A DNA stretch of 43,745 bases from Parachlorella kessleri (Eukaryota > Chlorophyta > Trebouxiophyceae > Chlorellales > Chlorellaceae), in contig BBXU01000649.1 in NCBI GenBank assembly GCA_001598975.1, positions 1 to 43,745 of the forward strand. Direction: 5' to 3'. Positions 1 to 10,333 of the stretch are shown here, in pieces. Position 1 is the stretch's first letter. Each line of letters starts with the position of its first letter. The translations under genes and the position numbers were made by a program. Under the pieces are notes generated by a model. The model did no database searches. It was not told where the DNA came from and saw only the letters and a program-made list of their open reading frames with translations.

Positions 1-279
1 GCGGGGCTGGCTTGCCAGGGGGCCGGTTGTGACACTTTGCTAGGGGTGGTGCCAGACATGCTGTGTCCCAGGGGCACTCAGGCTGGGCCGTCACCATGCC
101 AGGCCCTGCTACAATGGCCAGTACTCGTGATGAGTTGTCCTGATGGAATCTGCGTCCCACGCACTTGAGACTCATCGATGTGTCATCTCGGACATGTAGC
201 ATTGACTCAGCTTTGTACGTGCTCCCACGCAACTGTCGGTGGTGAAAAAGCCTGGCGGTTGCTGTGTGCTGTGCTGCAG

Positions 280-964
280 CCCCACGGACTACCTCTTCCA
301 GTCGCAGTACTTTGACGACGAGCCCCAGCACTACGGCTTCCCAATCGACTTTAGGGAGCCCAGCTTCCTAGACAACCCAAGTACTCCAGAGGCGGTGAAG
401 GTACAGTGCGGCGGTACAGCATGCCCCTCCTCTACAACCACGCTGTGCGCCTCTACTGCACCTCGGCACCAAAATGCCACCGGGGGCACCTTCACACGCT
501 TGCCTGTGCATGTCCTGGGTCATGGCGCCAACCTGCTGACTCACATGCGCAGCGCAGCGCACGACTCATGCACAGCATGCATGGCTGCTGTGCTGCAGGG
601 GTCGGTGCTGGTCATCAGGCCGACGGCCGAGCTGCAGTGTCGGGATTGCGTGGAGGAGGAGAAGGAGAAGCTGCCAGATGGGGCCACCCTGCTTAGGGTG
701 CCCTCGAAGCTTAGGGACAAGCAGCTGCTACCGCTGCTGGAGCCATACACCAGGTACCGGGTGTGGAGGCTGCAGTTTGAGGGGGTGACGGAAGCCAAGC
801 AGGCGTTTGGCGGCTTCCAGTGCGCCAAGGCGGCCTGGCGGTTTGACCGGCGGATCAAGCACCTGTCGTTTTCCTGGTGCTGCCGGAACGACAGCCGGAT
901 ATTTGAGGGCGTGAACTTCATCCCGTGGTATCAGAAAGAGCCAGGGTTGGACACCACCTGCTGA
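280..964 (+). CDS. Unrecognised protein, C-terminal part (5' end outside or unresolved)
   Basis: Two exons can be supported. Exon 280-400 follows a TGCTGCAG acceptor, reads in one frame (residues DYLFQSQYFDDEPQHYGF near its start) and ends at AAG|GTACAG. Exon 599-964 follows another GCTGCAG acceptor, is phase-compatible and ends in TGA at 962-964. The last exon encodes about 121 residues and is rich in basic and aromatic residues and cysteines, including a CRDC pair, FQCAK and SWCCRND. I do not recognise the family; no membrane segment or signal peptide is visible in this part. The Cys-rich, Trp/Arg-rich tail could belong to a secretory-pathway enzyme such as a glycosyltransferase, but that is a guess. 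Upstream exons must lie before 280, probably before the window. A TGTAA at 1256-1260, about 290 bases after the stop, is a possible polyadenylation signal. Confidence 0.5.
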
Positions 965-1653
965 TACAGCCAAATCTGGTGAACACCACCGTCTGCAGCG
1001 TTCGAGAAGTGTGTCGCTTGACTCTCTATCTAATTTATCGATTCAACTGCACGTACGGCGTTACACCCAACACTCAGACCCAGGTGGCAGCGTTTGCGTG
1101 CACGCCAATGCAACATATTGTATGCGTAGCCACAGATTGTAGAGACTATTGTTCATATTATATCTGAGCAGGTTTGTTGCATTTTTCGTGCCCGGCCCTA
1201 GGTTCGGCTCGATTTCAGGTAGGCAAGTGGCCCAAGGATTGTTTCAGCGGCCTGCTGTAAGCTGTTCACTTCCGCCTATATGCCCCATCATGCATCGTCT
1301 GGCAGGCAGTGGTGAGCCTTGGAGGTGTTGCTCCAAATCTGGGCGCCTTGAGGCGCCGGCGCCCTACTTGGCACGCACATTTGCCAAACATTTACCTTGG
1401 AAATTTGCAGTGACATCGACAGCATGCTGGATTGCATAAGCAATTAGTAGAAGATAGCACAGGATGGTTATTAGTGCAGGCGGCTGTGGTGGCATCCTGT
1501 CAGCAACTTCTGGGTGGTTCCTGTGGGCCAAGCTAGGCCAAGCCGACATGACGATGTTTCAGGAATCCCAACTCTTCAGTGGCAATCATTGCATGACAGA
1601 TGCAACAGTTCCAAGGTTGATTTGGCTTGATATAAAACTCTGCGCTTCCCATC
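965..1653. other. Intergenic region between the first gene and the caleosin gene
   Basis: This stretch should hold the 3' UTR of the upstream gene and the promoter and 5' UTR of the caleosin gene. Short open frames are present on both strands but none shows a recognisable domain or splice-supported continuation. No RNA gene or repeat was seen. Confidence 0.5.
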
Positions 1654-4600
1654 ATGGTTCAGCCTGGCAAAGCAGGTGCCAACCTAGAGCCAGCAGAAGG
1701 CCCTATGGCCGCCTCCCTGCGTCAATACCAAGACCACATCGCAACGTCGGTGCCAGATGCGCCGATTACCTCACAGAGGCGCCCGCCTGAGAGCTTGGAA
1801 AAGTACCTTCAGAGCCCAGGTGCCATCCTGACGCTTGGCATCGAGAGCAGCAGAGCAGCGTTGAGAACCAGCATATGGTCCTGGCTGATAACTGTAGCAA
1901 GTCAACAGCCGGCCAAGGGAACACGCCTCCTGCGCTGCCCCTGGCTTGTTGTGCTGCTTGATGCTGGTGTCTGCACATCCAAGTTAAGAACAGTGCTCGC
2001 CCAAGCCTTCTGGGTCTGCAAGATTGCCGCTGCCAGATGCTGTCACTTGACGGCCTTGACCTCAGGCTAAGGAGTTGGCCTCGCCTTGCCTTGCACTGTA
2101 GGCACGCCCAGGGCAAACCTTGCCTGCAGCAAGGAGCACCCCAACGGCCTGCACTCCCCGCCAGCCAACCTTACAGTCCTGCAGCAGCACTGCAAGTTCT
2201 GGGTAATGATCGCCAGCTATGTGGCCGGCACCCTTTCCTGGGCACCATACGATGCCTTTGCAGGGGCTGTACTGCATACAACACTGCAGCCGCGAAGCAT
2301 CCCTCCCAAAAGACACTAGGACGCATGGGGGTTCCAGTGGGGGCTGTTCTCCAAATCAACCCCCCGCAAGAGGTTGGGAAACAGCACTGCTGATATTAGG
2401 CGGGCATAAAATGCAGACACCCTACTATGGCTCCTACCTGCCACCATCAGCCAATACGATGTGAGGTCAATCAGTAATTCGAGGGCCATGCGGGTAGGCA
2501 CCCCCAACACAGCTGGTTACAATGGGGACATTCCTGTGGGTGCAGGATGAGGACGACGACAATGTGGTGTGGCCGTCAGACACCTACCGTGGTTTTTGTC
2601 GGCTGGGCTTCAGCCGCCTCTTCAGCCTCTACTCGGCACTCGTCATCCACCTGGCGCTCTCGTGAGTGGCTTTGGGAGCCTGGGGCGGTTGGCTTGCGAT
2701 GGGAAGTCCACAGCCGGGTGCTTTGTTGGGTGCAAAGGATGCTGCCTGATGTGGGATCCATGGCGTTGTTGGCAGGGGCTGGGCCTCAGTCGCTTGGCGC
2801 ACCCACGTCCGCACAGCGGATCAGTGATGTTCCTGCAGGTTTGCTCGCTGAGTCTTGCAACGATGTGCGTCCTCTCTTGCTCGCCGTTCCTCCTTTGGTA
2901 AAACAGATGGTGCTTGGTTCCTGCGGCTTGTGTGACGCACTGCTTCCCGGCCCCCAGGTGGTTGTCGTTGGATGGGTGGCTTCCACATCCGGGCTTGCCC
3001 ATCTACCTGAAGAACATCCACAGGTGTGTGCCAGGGGTGTGCGCATGGCGACGGCGCCTGCCTCCTCCCTGCTTGCCAGCTGCATGCTGGCAGGCACAGC
3101 CTCATGGCCAGTGGGTCGGGAGCAGAGTCCGAGTGAGGGTATTGCCCAGGGTGTGGAACTAGGCGTTCCCGTCAACCGCGCTATGCTTGGACCCAACTGT
3201 CGCAACAATGCTCCTGCTCCTGGGTGGCGTGCAGCCTCAGATGGCAGCTTGTCCTTCCTATGGGTCTATGGGTGGCAGATAAAGCGTACGGACCGTTTCT
3301 CTTTAATGGTGGCTGGTAGTGGGCACAGAGGAGAGGTAGGGGGAGCTATGCAGGGCTGAATGCAGATTTCCCTGGGCTGCCTGCTGCAGGGGCAAGCATG
3401 GCAGCGACTCGGGTGTGTACGACACCGAGGGGCGGTACGTGCCGCAGCACTTTGAGGAGATGTTCTCCAAGTACAGCAGCACGGGGTGGGGGCTGACGCT
3501 GGGCGAGCTGTGGAGCTTCACGCAGGTGGGAACAACCCCCGCCCCCCTCCATGACCCAACTAGCTCGCTTCCCCTCCTGGGCGGCTGCTTGCTGGGTTCG
3601 AGCATGCTTGGGTTTGGAGTAGGGGAAGAAATGCCTGGAGGCGGGCATTGGGCTCCGGCTGGGATTACGCAGCGGCACTGCTCGTTGGCTGGGCAGCGGT
3701 GCCACAGTATGGGCTGTCGGTACCGTCATGCCCAAGCCTGGCAGCTAACCTGGCCTGACAGGGTTGTCACTAGTAAGGGTGGGAGGTAGTGCGACCAGAG
3801 GTGAGATAGGATGTAGGTAGCTTTACTGAGCTGGGCTGGACGCAGGTGGTGCTTCGGCACACCTTCTTATGCCCGTGCTGTGTGCAGGGGCAGTGGAACA
3901 CAGGAGATGTGGTTGGCTGGTTTGCAGGTGCGTGGCCCCCGCCTGCAGCCTGCCCTGGCTGGCATCTGGCCTTGACAGAACCTATATACCTGCAAGGTCC
4001 TGGATGTACCCTGGGCACCAGGTCCAGGCACGGAAGCCGGGAGCTCCCCTCGCCACGCTTGCCCTCATAGCTGTTGCGGTTACCCTGCACCAGGTCGGCT
4101 GGGCAATCCATCCTGCTTCACTAAACACTTTTTCCAAAGGATTCGGAGAGCCCATTGCCCCCCTGCGGTCGCGCTGAGCCCTTCTCATGCTCTGTTGCAC
4201 CTGCGGCCTGCAGTGAAGGGCGAGTGGTTGCTGACATACTACATCGCTGCCAAGGACACGGCGGAGGGGAGGATGCTGATGAAAGACGATGCCCTGGGCG
4301 TGTTTGATGGGACCCTGTTCTACAGGTGGGCCTACCCTTGCATGCCACTGTCTTCTACGGGCGTCATACTTGTTTGGTGGTGCAGTTTTGAGGAGCGGGG
4401 GGGCGGAAGGACGCTTAGTTCTTCCCTAGCTTTCATCCAGCGTGGCATTGGAATCTGGGGGGGTGTGACCAGTGCGCCACAGCTCTGGGCCCGCACACTT
4501 CATACCAGTTGGTAGTTGCTACCACACGGCTTTCAGCGTGATGTGTAGCCAGCGGGGTACCAGTTGGTAGCTGTTACCGCACAGCTTTCAGCGTGATGTG

Positions 4601-4735
4601 CAGCCAACGGGACCGCGCTCTCAGACGTGTATGCGACGGTGGTGGTGTGCATGGTGGTTTTGCAGAGTGGAGGCAGAAGTGGAAGCCCAGAGACTGAGGA
4701 GGCAAAAGAGGGGCGTGGTGAAGAAGCAGCTCTGA
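1654..4735 (+). CDS. Caleosin / heme peroxygenase of lipid droplets
   Basis: Predicted exons are 1654-1819, 2102-2202, 2546-2661, 2958-3023, 3390-3525, 3888-3927, 4214-4325 and 4666-4735, all phase-compatible and giving 268 residues, within the family's size range. Domains in order: a basic N terminus with the APITSQR and KEHPNG motifs of plant caleosins; His85 in LQQHCKFW and His149 in KNIHR, at the positions of the two heme-binding histidines of plant peroxygenases; one EF-hand loop starting at residue 90 (DEDDDNVVWPSD, acidic at 1, 3, 5 and 12); a hydrophobic segment (LFSLYSALVIHLALS) running into a proline-rich knot (LPHPGLP); then GKHGSDSGVYDTEGRYVP and the C-terminal AKD...DGTLFYR block. 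Known role of the family: Ca2+-binding monotopic lipid-droplet or ER proteins with heme-dependent peroxygenase activity on fatty-acid hydroperoxides. The end is unusually basic (RLRRQKRGVVKKQL). Confidence 0.93.
4506..4611. repeat. Imperfect tandem duplication, about 55-bp unit
   Basis: Two adjacent copies begin with CAGTTGGTAG (4506 and 4561) and share CTTTCAGCGTGATGTG and a following CAGCC-ACGG block with a few substitutions. The pair lies inside the last intron of the caleosin gene, so it does not alter the protein. Confidence 0.8.
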
Positions 4736-4773
4736 GGCCACCATGTTAAGTGTCCTGCCATTTGATGCCCTTC

Positions 4774-4853
4774 TTACAACAGAGTGCAAGGTGGCACGAG
4801 AGGGAAACGCGTCAAGGCATCAAGTCATTCCGGTATGGTACACATATATGTAA
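4774..4853. terminator. Candidate convergent polyadenylation signals
   Basis: TGTAA on the + strand at 4849-4853 lies 114 bases after the caleosin stop. TTACA at 4774-4778 is TGTAA on the - strand, about 190 bases after the DUF3455 stop. TGTAA is the usual green-algal polyadenylation signal. If both are used, the two 3' UTRs overlap. Confidence 0.4.
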
Positions 4854-4964
4854 ACATTGGCAGCGGCTTGCGAAGCGGGGCATACTCCTAGTAGCTGATT
4901 TAGCTGACCCTCATTGCTGGCATAGCTGACACCTTAGCTCCCACCAGGGCACACCGCAGCTGGC

Positions 4965-6540
4965 TCACTCGCACAGGTAGTAGTCAAACCTGCGGGGGAG
5001 TGCCACTGATGAGTGCTGTGCACTGGAGAGAGCCTATAAAGCCGCCTCTATCCACCAGCAGTTGTGCAGCTTGTTTAATAAGCGCAACCTGGTGTACACT
5101 TGCACATAGTTGGTCAGGTACGGACATGTGCCAAGCCCACAACAGCTGTACATGACACATCCCCCTGTTTGGGGCTCCACAACACATGATTTGCATACTG
5201 CAGACATCAGTTCAGTTGCTATGCGGCACGGTTTCCTCACACTTACGTTGCGTTGAAGGGCACAGCCACGAATTGCCCAGGGGGTGCTTTGCAGTCGCTG
5301 GGAGGGGCGCCACCTGACCCATACCGCCGGATGACGTAGTTGGCACGTGGGAGGTCACCTACAGGGCAATAGGGGAGACATGCGACTGCTTGCAAACACA
5401 TACTCAACCTGGAATGCAGTGTGAACAGCTGAGACAGTATTACCACTCCACATCCTGCTGCCCACAAGTGGCTGAGGGTGGGTGCACAGTTCTGTCCTAG
5501 CCCACCTCATGCTGACTAGGGGTTCTTCGGACAGGCCATATACCTTGCATCCTGCACTGCCAGAAGTACTGATCTGGTGACGACTTGCACAAACCTGTGG
5601 TTCTGATGATGTAGCGTGCAGAGGCCAACTGGTGACTCCCTGGTGGCGGGCTAGCCACAAAGACGGAGCCGGGAATCGTGGTATCTAGTATGATCTGGCC
5701 AGCTGGCTCCCCGGTTCCTGTGTGGTTGAGGCTGGCAATGGCTGATGTCAGTGAAGGTTGAATGCTAAGCCCTGCAGGCGAAGCTCCTAAGAAGGTTGGA
5801 TCGCAGGAAGCATGACCTGTGTGCACAGGGCGAGCAACTTGAAGGCCATGCCATGCTTGGCCCAGGCCAAGACGCTTTTGTGGCTGCCCCTGCTTAGGGC
5901 TGAGAGGCGCGGGGCGCGGGGGGGTGTAGGAGCATATTCGCATGAGCATGCTGTTACTGCATGAGGACGTCAATGACATGACAGCAAGGTGCCACCGACA
6001 TTCAGATACTCACCGCTATATGCATCACTAGACAGATGGGTCAGGGCAACACTTTGCCCTGGCTCCCCATCTGGCAGGCAGGTGTAATTCCGTGTTCCCT
6101 GCGCTGCACAGTAGGGACAGGCGGCTGTCAGCTTCCTGTTTCTTGCCTCCGATAGACTGGGAGCCACCCCAGGAGCAAACCCTTAAGGCTGAGGTACCGT
6201 GCAGGCTAAATCTGAAGTCCGCGCTGCTGGGCAACTCCAGTGAGGTTTGGTTGATTTGAGCTTGGCAGCCCCCTGCACGACAACAGGTCTCTCCTGTTGA
6301 GAGCTCCAGACAGGTTGAGCGGGAGGCTGAGAACTAGCACGGTCCAACGGGAGCTTGCATATGTCTGATGATACCAATATTGGTATCATGCAGCTATTAA
6401 TACACCTTAGTGTCCCATGTGCACGAACCTTGGAGTAGCAACCTGGGCCCGCCTGCACTGGTCACGCCTGCTTGGCACAGACCAGCCCAGCTGATCAGGA
6501 CGAGCAGCGCCCAGAGTGCTAGTGCTCGCCACCCCCACAT
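4965..6540 (-). CDS. Secreted DUF3455-family protein
   Basis: Predicted exons in transcript order: 6540-6429, 6272-6198, 6103-6014, 5771-5595, 5358-5247 and 4989-4965, giving 196 residues. The N terminus is a clear signal peptide (MWGWRALALWALLVLISWAG, then LCQA as the likely cleavage site). The mature part begins with LELPSSADFRFSLH and AQGTRNYTC, as in fungal DUF3455 proteins (GxGTQNYTC). It continues with a duplicated-looking RYIIRTTG/NYVIRRYGSGG block followed by C, and ends with the family's AVPFNATFDYYLCE pattern (aromatic-rich DYYFY-like end). DUF3455 proteins are small secreted or periplasmic proteins of bacteria and fungi without an established biochemical role. The exon 1/2 junction is the weakest because several acceptors have the right phase; the last four exons are well supported. 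The last exon is only 25 bases. Confidence 0.8.
6368..6389. repeat. Perfect 22-bp palindrome
   Basis: ATGATACCAAT is followed directly by its reverse complement, centred on AATATT. It lies in intron 1 of the DUF3455 gene model, about 150 bases after the signal-peptide start codon. It could be a dimeric transcription-factor site or chance. Confidence 0.85.
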
Positions 6541-6868
6541 GTTTTATGCAGTTGTCAACAGCGTGTCCTCTAGCTCCTCTGTGGCGGTCTGTCGTACAGA
6601 TTTTCCATGAGTCGTACTGCCTGTCATGAGAGAAGACCATCATCCTCTCCTTTGGCTCTCCTGTGCTGCTCTGTTATACTGGTTATGTCATGGATCGTCC
6701 TGCCTTGTTACAACGATAGCGTACCTTGCTCCTCAGTTTCAACCACTGCTGCCTGCTCTCTCAACTCTGCTGCAGTTGGGGCTTATCTATTCCCCAAGTC
6801 TAAATATCGATCTGCGCAAGTTTTGCATCTCTCCCAAACCTTTTCTTCATTTCTACACATACAACATG
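6541..6868. other. Intergenic region between two - strand genes
   Basis: This holds the 3' UTR of the GLOD4-like gene and the promoter of the DUF3455 gene. TTACA at 6708-6712 reads TGTAA on the - strand, about 160 bases after the GLOD4 stop, and is the likely polyadenylation signal. The overlapping + strand frame shows no domain. Confidence 0.5.
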
Positions 6869-9800
6869 TCATGACGATGTGCACTTGCCACCACCCTTAT
6901 GCGGCTTTGCCGAGAGGCTGGACGGCGAGGCTCTCGGGCCAGCAGGGGCTGCTGCCAAGGTGCCGCCGCCCCCTGCCTTTGCCGCCGCTGCTCCTGCCGC
7001 CTTTGCAGGGCTCGCATGCGGGCTCCCTGGCTTTGTCGCATGCTTTGCAGGGGGCGGCGCCGCGGCACTGCCATCCTTGCCAGCAGGCCGCTCAGCTGCT
7101 GCAGCAGGTGGGGTTACCGGCAAAGCAGGCGTAGTAGTGGCTCCTGCTGCTGCTGCTGCTGGAACTGCTGGAGGCGCTGCTTCATCTGTCTTGCGCCGCT
7201 TGCTGCGCTCCTCAAACCAGACCTTGGAGTTGTCTTGGGCGATAGCCTTGCCCAGCAGCTGGGGCGCGCTCTCATCAACCTGGGAGGGCGGCACAGCGCT
7301 GTACAGTGGGCATGGGCAGCCAAGCAGGGCTGCACCTGAAAGTCTTAACCCTTTGCAGCACCGCACGATGGTGAGCTTCGTGCCACACTAACAGTGATTT
7401 GATTTGCTCAAACCGTGGCCTCACATGATGTCCACAGAAAGCTTCAGGGCTTCTAGGTCTGCTGGCATGAAGGCATGCTTCATCTGCAGACCCATACCTG
7501 AGACAGTTCCCGGAAAGCCTCGTCGCCAACGAAGCACACCTGCAGTGTTATATATGTACAAGCCAATTGTTTCCAGACCCATGCACTGCTCTGGCGAGAG
7601 CCCAAGCGTGCGCCCCTGACCCCTTCCAGGGCCAAGTTTGTGCACGGTTTGGCGCCAGGGCTCCTTCAGATTCACCTCCACAGGCCAAGCAAGCCGCCTC
7701 AGTCACTGCAAAATTGTAGCTCAGCCCTGCACAGCCCAGCACGTCACAGAGGAGCACAGCACACAGCGCAGCAACACAGCGCGCACCTCGTGGCCGTCAG
7801 GGTCAGCCAGAATAACGACCTCCACCGTGGCCTTCCCCGGCGTGTCCAGCTTCACCAGGGGTCTCAGCACGGTGAAGCCCTTGGCCTGGGCCGCCTCCTG
7901 GATAGCACCCAGCTGGCCGGTGGGGCAGCTGAAGGCCACGCGGCCATACCTGCGGGGACCACGTGCGAGGAGGCAGGTTGGTCATAGGGTATGCGATTGG
8001 CGACAGCTGAGTGGCTAGAATGACAGGGAAGGGAGGTCGCGACTGAGGGTAGTCTGCCATAGAGGAGGCAATGAGGCGGGTAAGTGCAGAGTGTGAGAGA
8101 GGACACTGGTTGCTGAGGCAGCATGGGGCATGGAGGCAGGAGGGTTCCAGGGTAAGTATGCTCGACAGGCGTCTACAGTTTACATACCGACTTGCTTCCG
8201 TTGCACAACTGCTGCTCAGGCTTACAAGTCAATGCTGGGACAGTCACCGGCTATCAGCAGTCCCAGAACCAATGCGGACCTTGCATGCTGCAACACAGCT
8301 CACCCGGTGCCGTGTGTGACCTCCTCCCCCTCTGGCAGCTGTGCGAGGCGCAGCGTGGCCTGGTCTGCCCCGGTAGAGAGTGTGATGAAGGGCACCGGTG
8401 AGCTGCCTTTGTCAACTTCCAGTAGGCCTAGGCAGTCGCACCAGAAGTCTGTGGCAGGCAGAGCAGCAGGAGGGTATGCGGGCGTTGCCAAGCAACTTCC
8501 AATGGCTTGGCAGGCAGTGGTGGTCCTATGGTTGGGTCATGGTGTGCTGTGGCCGCGGGAAAGCAACAGATACCAGATCAGCGTGCACAAGGCAGCAGTG
8601 GGCAACGCATGGACTTCGTCTCCAGTCTCCAGCAACTGACCTCCAGTGGCTCTGTGAAAGGCGCTAATTAAGGGTCTGTGCAAGGCGCTAACCAAGGCCG
8701 TGCTTTGCACAAAGAGCCCAGAGGTGCCGAAGCGATTGGAGGTCCAGCAAATACGGCTTCGGCATTTTACCATGCCCGGCTGATGCCGCCCACCTGCTGC
8801 TTTCTCGAGGCTCGTTACGCGCAGGCACAGCGAGGACACGGGGCCAGCATCGCTGGGCTCCTCATTTATGACGCGGAAGGTGTGTCCATCGGGGTCCTTC
8901 ACCTCTAAGATGTTCAGGTCTAGCTCCCTGCCCACTCCCTGCAGGCACACTCCGCACACTACACACCAGAAATGAGGTCCAGGTCACAGTATACCGCTAA
9001 ATTGGCATGTGGTATGAAAGCGAGGGAACAACTGACAGACAGGACATTGTATTGCCACACACACAGGTCCCTGCTGCTGTTGACAGGCCGCTAGCACAGG
9101 TTAGGACACGCACTAGCGGCACCGACTCCCAAGTGTCAGAAGGGAGGTGTGCCAGGGGCTCTCCAAGCTGCGTCTTACTATCCTCTCAGCAGTCCGCTCC
9201 CCTGCCGCACTGCAACCCTTGTCCACCCCAAGTTGGCTTGGCAAGAAGAACACAGCGTCTATAGACAATCCCCACGCACACTCTCTTGGGCAGTCTTGAA
9301 GGCTGCCTTGCTGAGTATTTTTATGTACCCCAGCCCGTTGCCATACTGGTAGTGCTTCACCCCATAGTTGTAAGCCAGCTCCAGCACGAAGTTCCTATCT
9401 TCAGAACCATACCTGCAGCGACCACAGCGATCGCTACCAGGATCAACTCATGGTCTGAGTAAGGTCCATTTCTCACATAGTAGTCCTATATGGGCAGGCT
9501 TTCCATGATATGGGTAGATAGGTAAACTCATCTCAATCTATGCAAACCTTTACCTCTAAACCAGAGGTTACTGGTAGGCTTTTCTTGAATCGTAGGCGTT
9601 GACGTGATTTCTGAGCGGCCAGTAGGATGCAGACTTTCACAAGGGACGGCCAACAAAAGCTTAGCAGAAGACGCTCTTCACTGGCTCCTTTGGCATGCAA
9701 TGCACATGAAGGGGCTGTACACACCCTATCATGGTCTTGCTCCACTTTCCATCGTACGGTCCATTGCATGCAGCCCTGCAGCCCTCCGCAAACTCCTGCA

Positions 9801-9977
9801 AAGGGTACACGGAGTGAGTGGCCGTGGGGTGGGGGCTTGACCACGCCTGCAATGGGTTCCGCTCTCTTCACTTACCTCGTGCCGGAGCGGGTGCATATCC
9901 AGCACATCCCTCAAGAACCCTACTGTGACTGTTCTGTCAGTGACTTTAAGCACGTAGTGCAGGGCCCTCAGCGACAT
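6869..9977 (-). CDS. GLOD4: GLOD4-like protein (two glyoxalase/VOC domains) with a long low-complexity tail
   Basis: Predicted exons in transcript order: 9977-9876, 9795-9725, 9412-9280, 8938-8794, 8448-8304, 7949-7787, 7539-7498 and 7279-6869; 403 residues. The first VOC domain opens with [12 protein letters not shown], has [18 protein letters not shown] and the GLOD4 signature [14 protein letters not shown], then [20 protein letters not shown] and VKDPDGHTF. The second has [50 protein letters not shown] and [14 protein letters not shown]. Animal and plant GLOD4 proteins end soon after this; here exon 8 adds about 120 residues rich in Ala and Pro, beginning with a basic SKRRK cluster, then Ala/Pro blocks and a Gly/Lys end. 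GLOD4 is a cytosolic/mitochondrial VOC protein, reported to act as a DJ-1-independent deglycase-like or methylglyoxal-related factor; its catalysis is not settled. The tail could be a nuclear-localisation or disordered region (inference). Confidence 0.93.
8651..8697. repeat. Short tandem duplication, about 24-bp unit
   Basis: TCTGTGAAAGGCGCTAA... is followed by TCTGTGCAAGGCGCTAA..., two near-identical copies in an intron of the GLOD4-like gene. No function is visible. Confidence 0.7.
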
Positions 9978-10333
9978 GCTTTGCTTGGGCTCTTCGACAC
10001 CTTAGCCTTGCCTAAGGAAGATCCTAGTGCAGGTGTGTGCTGCCAGCGGGCCCCAGGGATCACTTCGCACGCTTGGCCAACGTGGCTTCGTACGAAACCG
10101 GTTGATATAATGCTTCGATCAGCTTGGTCGCGATTTCATCAATCAAAGACATATCTAAACTAGCCTTTTCTGTCCACGAGCAACAACCTCGGCAGCCTCC
10201 CGCTCCGTGCGCTGCCACGGCATGCCTCGGTGGCACGCGCAATTATTTGGTGAGCCAACGACTCATCCAGGCACCATTTATTATAGACCTAAAAACCGTC
10301 GGGGGATACAAATAGTTGATCTGATTAGCATCC
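9978..10333. promoter_or_regulatory. Divergent promoter region, GLOD4-like / sulfiredoxin
   Basis: The 356 bases between the two start codons must contain both 5' UTRs and both promoters. No strong TATA element is obvious. Both genes deal with reactive metabolites (reactive carbonyls, overoxidised peroxiredoxin), so co-regulation is plausible but inferred only from the layout. Confidence 0.55.

Noticed and set aside
6607..7134. + strand frame of 175 codons
   Set aside because: Overlaps the last GLOD4 exon in antisense and shows only composition-driven sequence.
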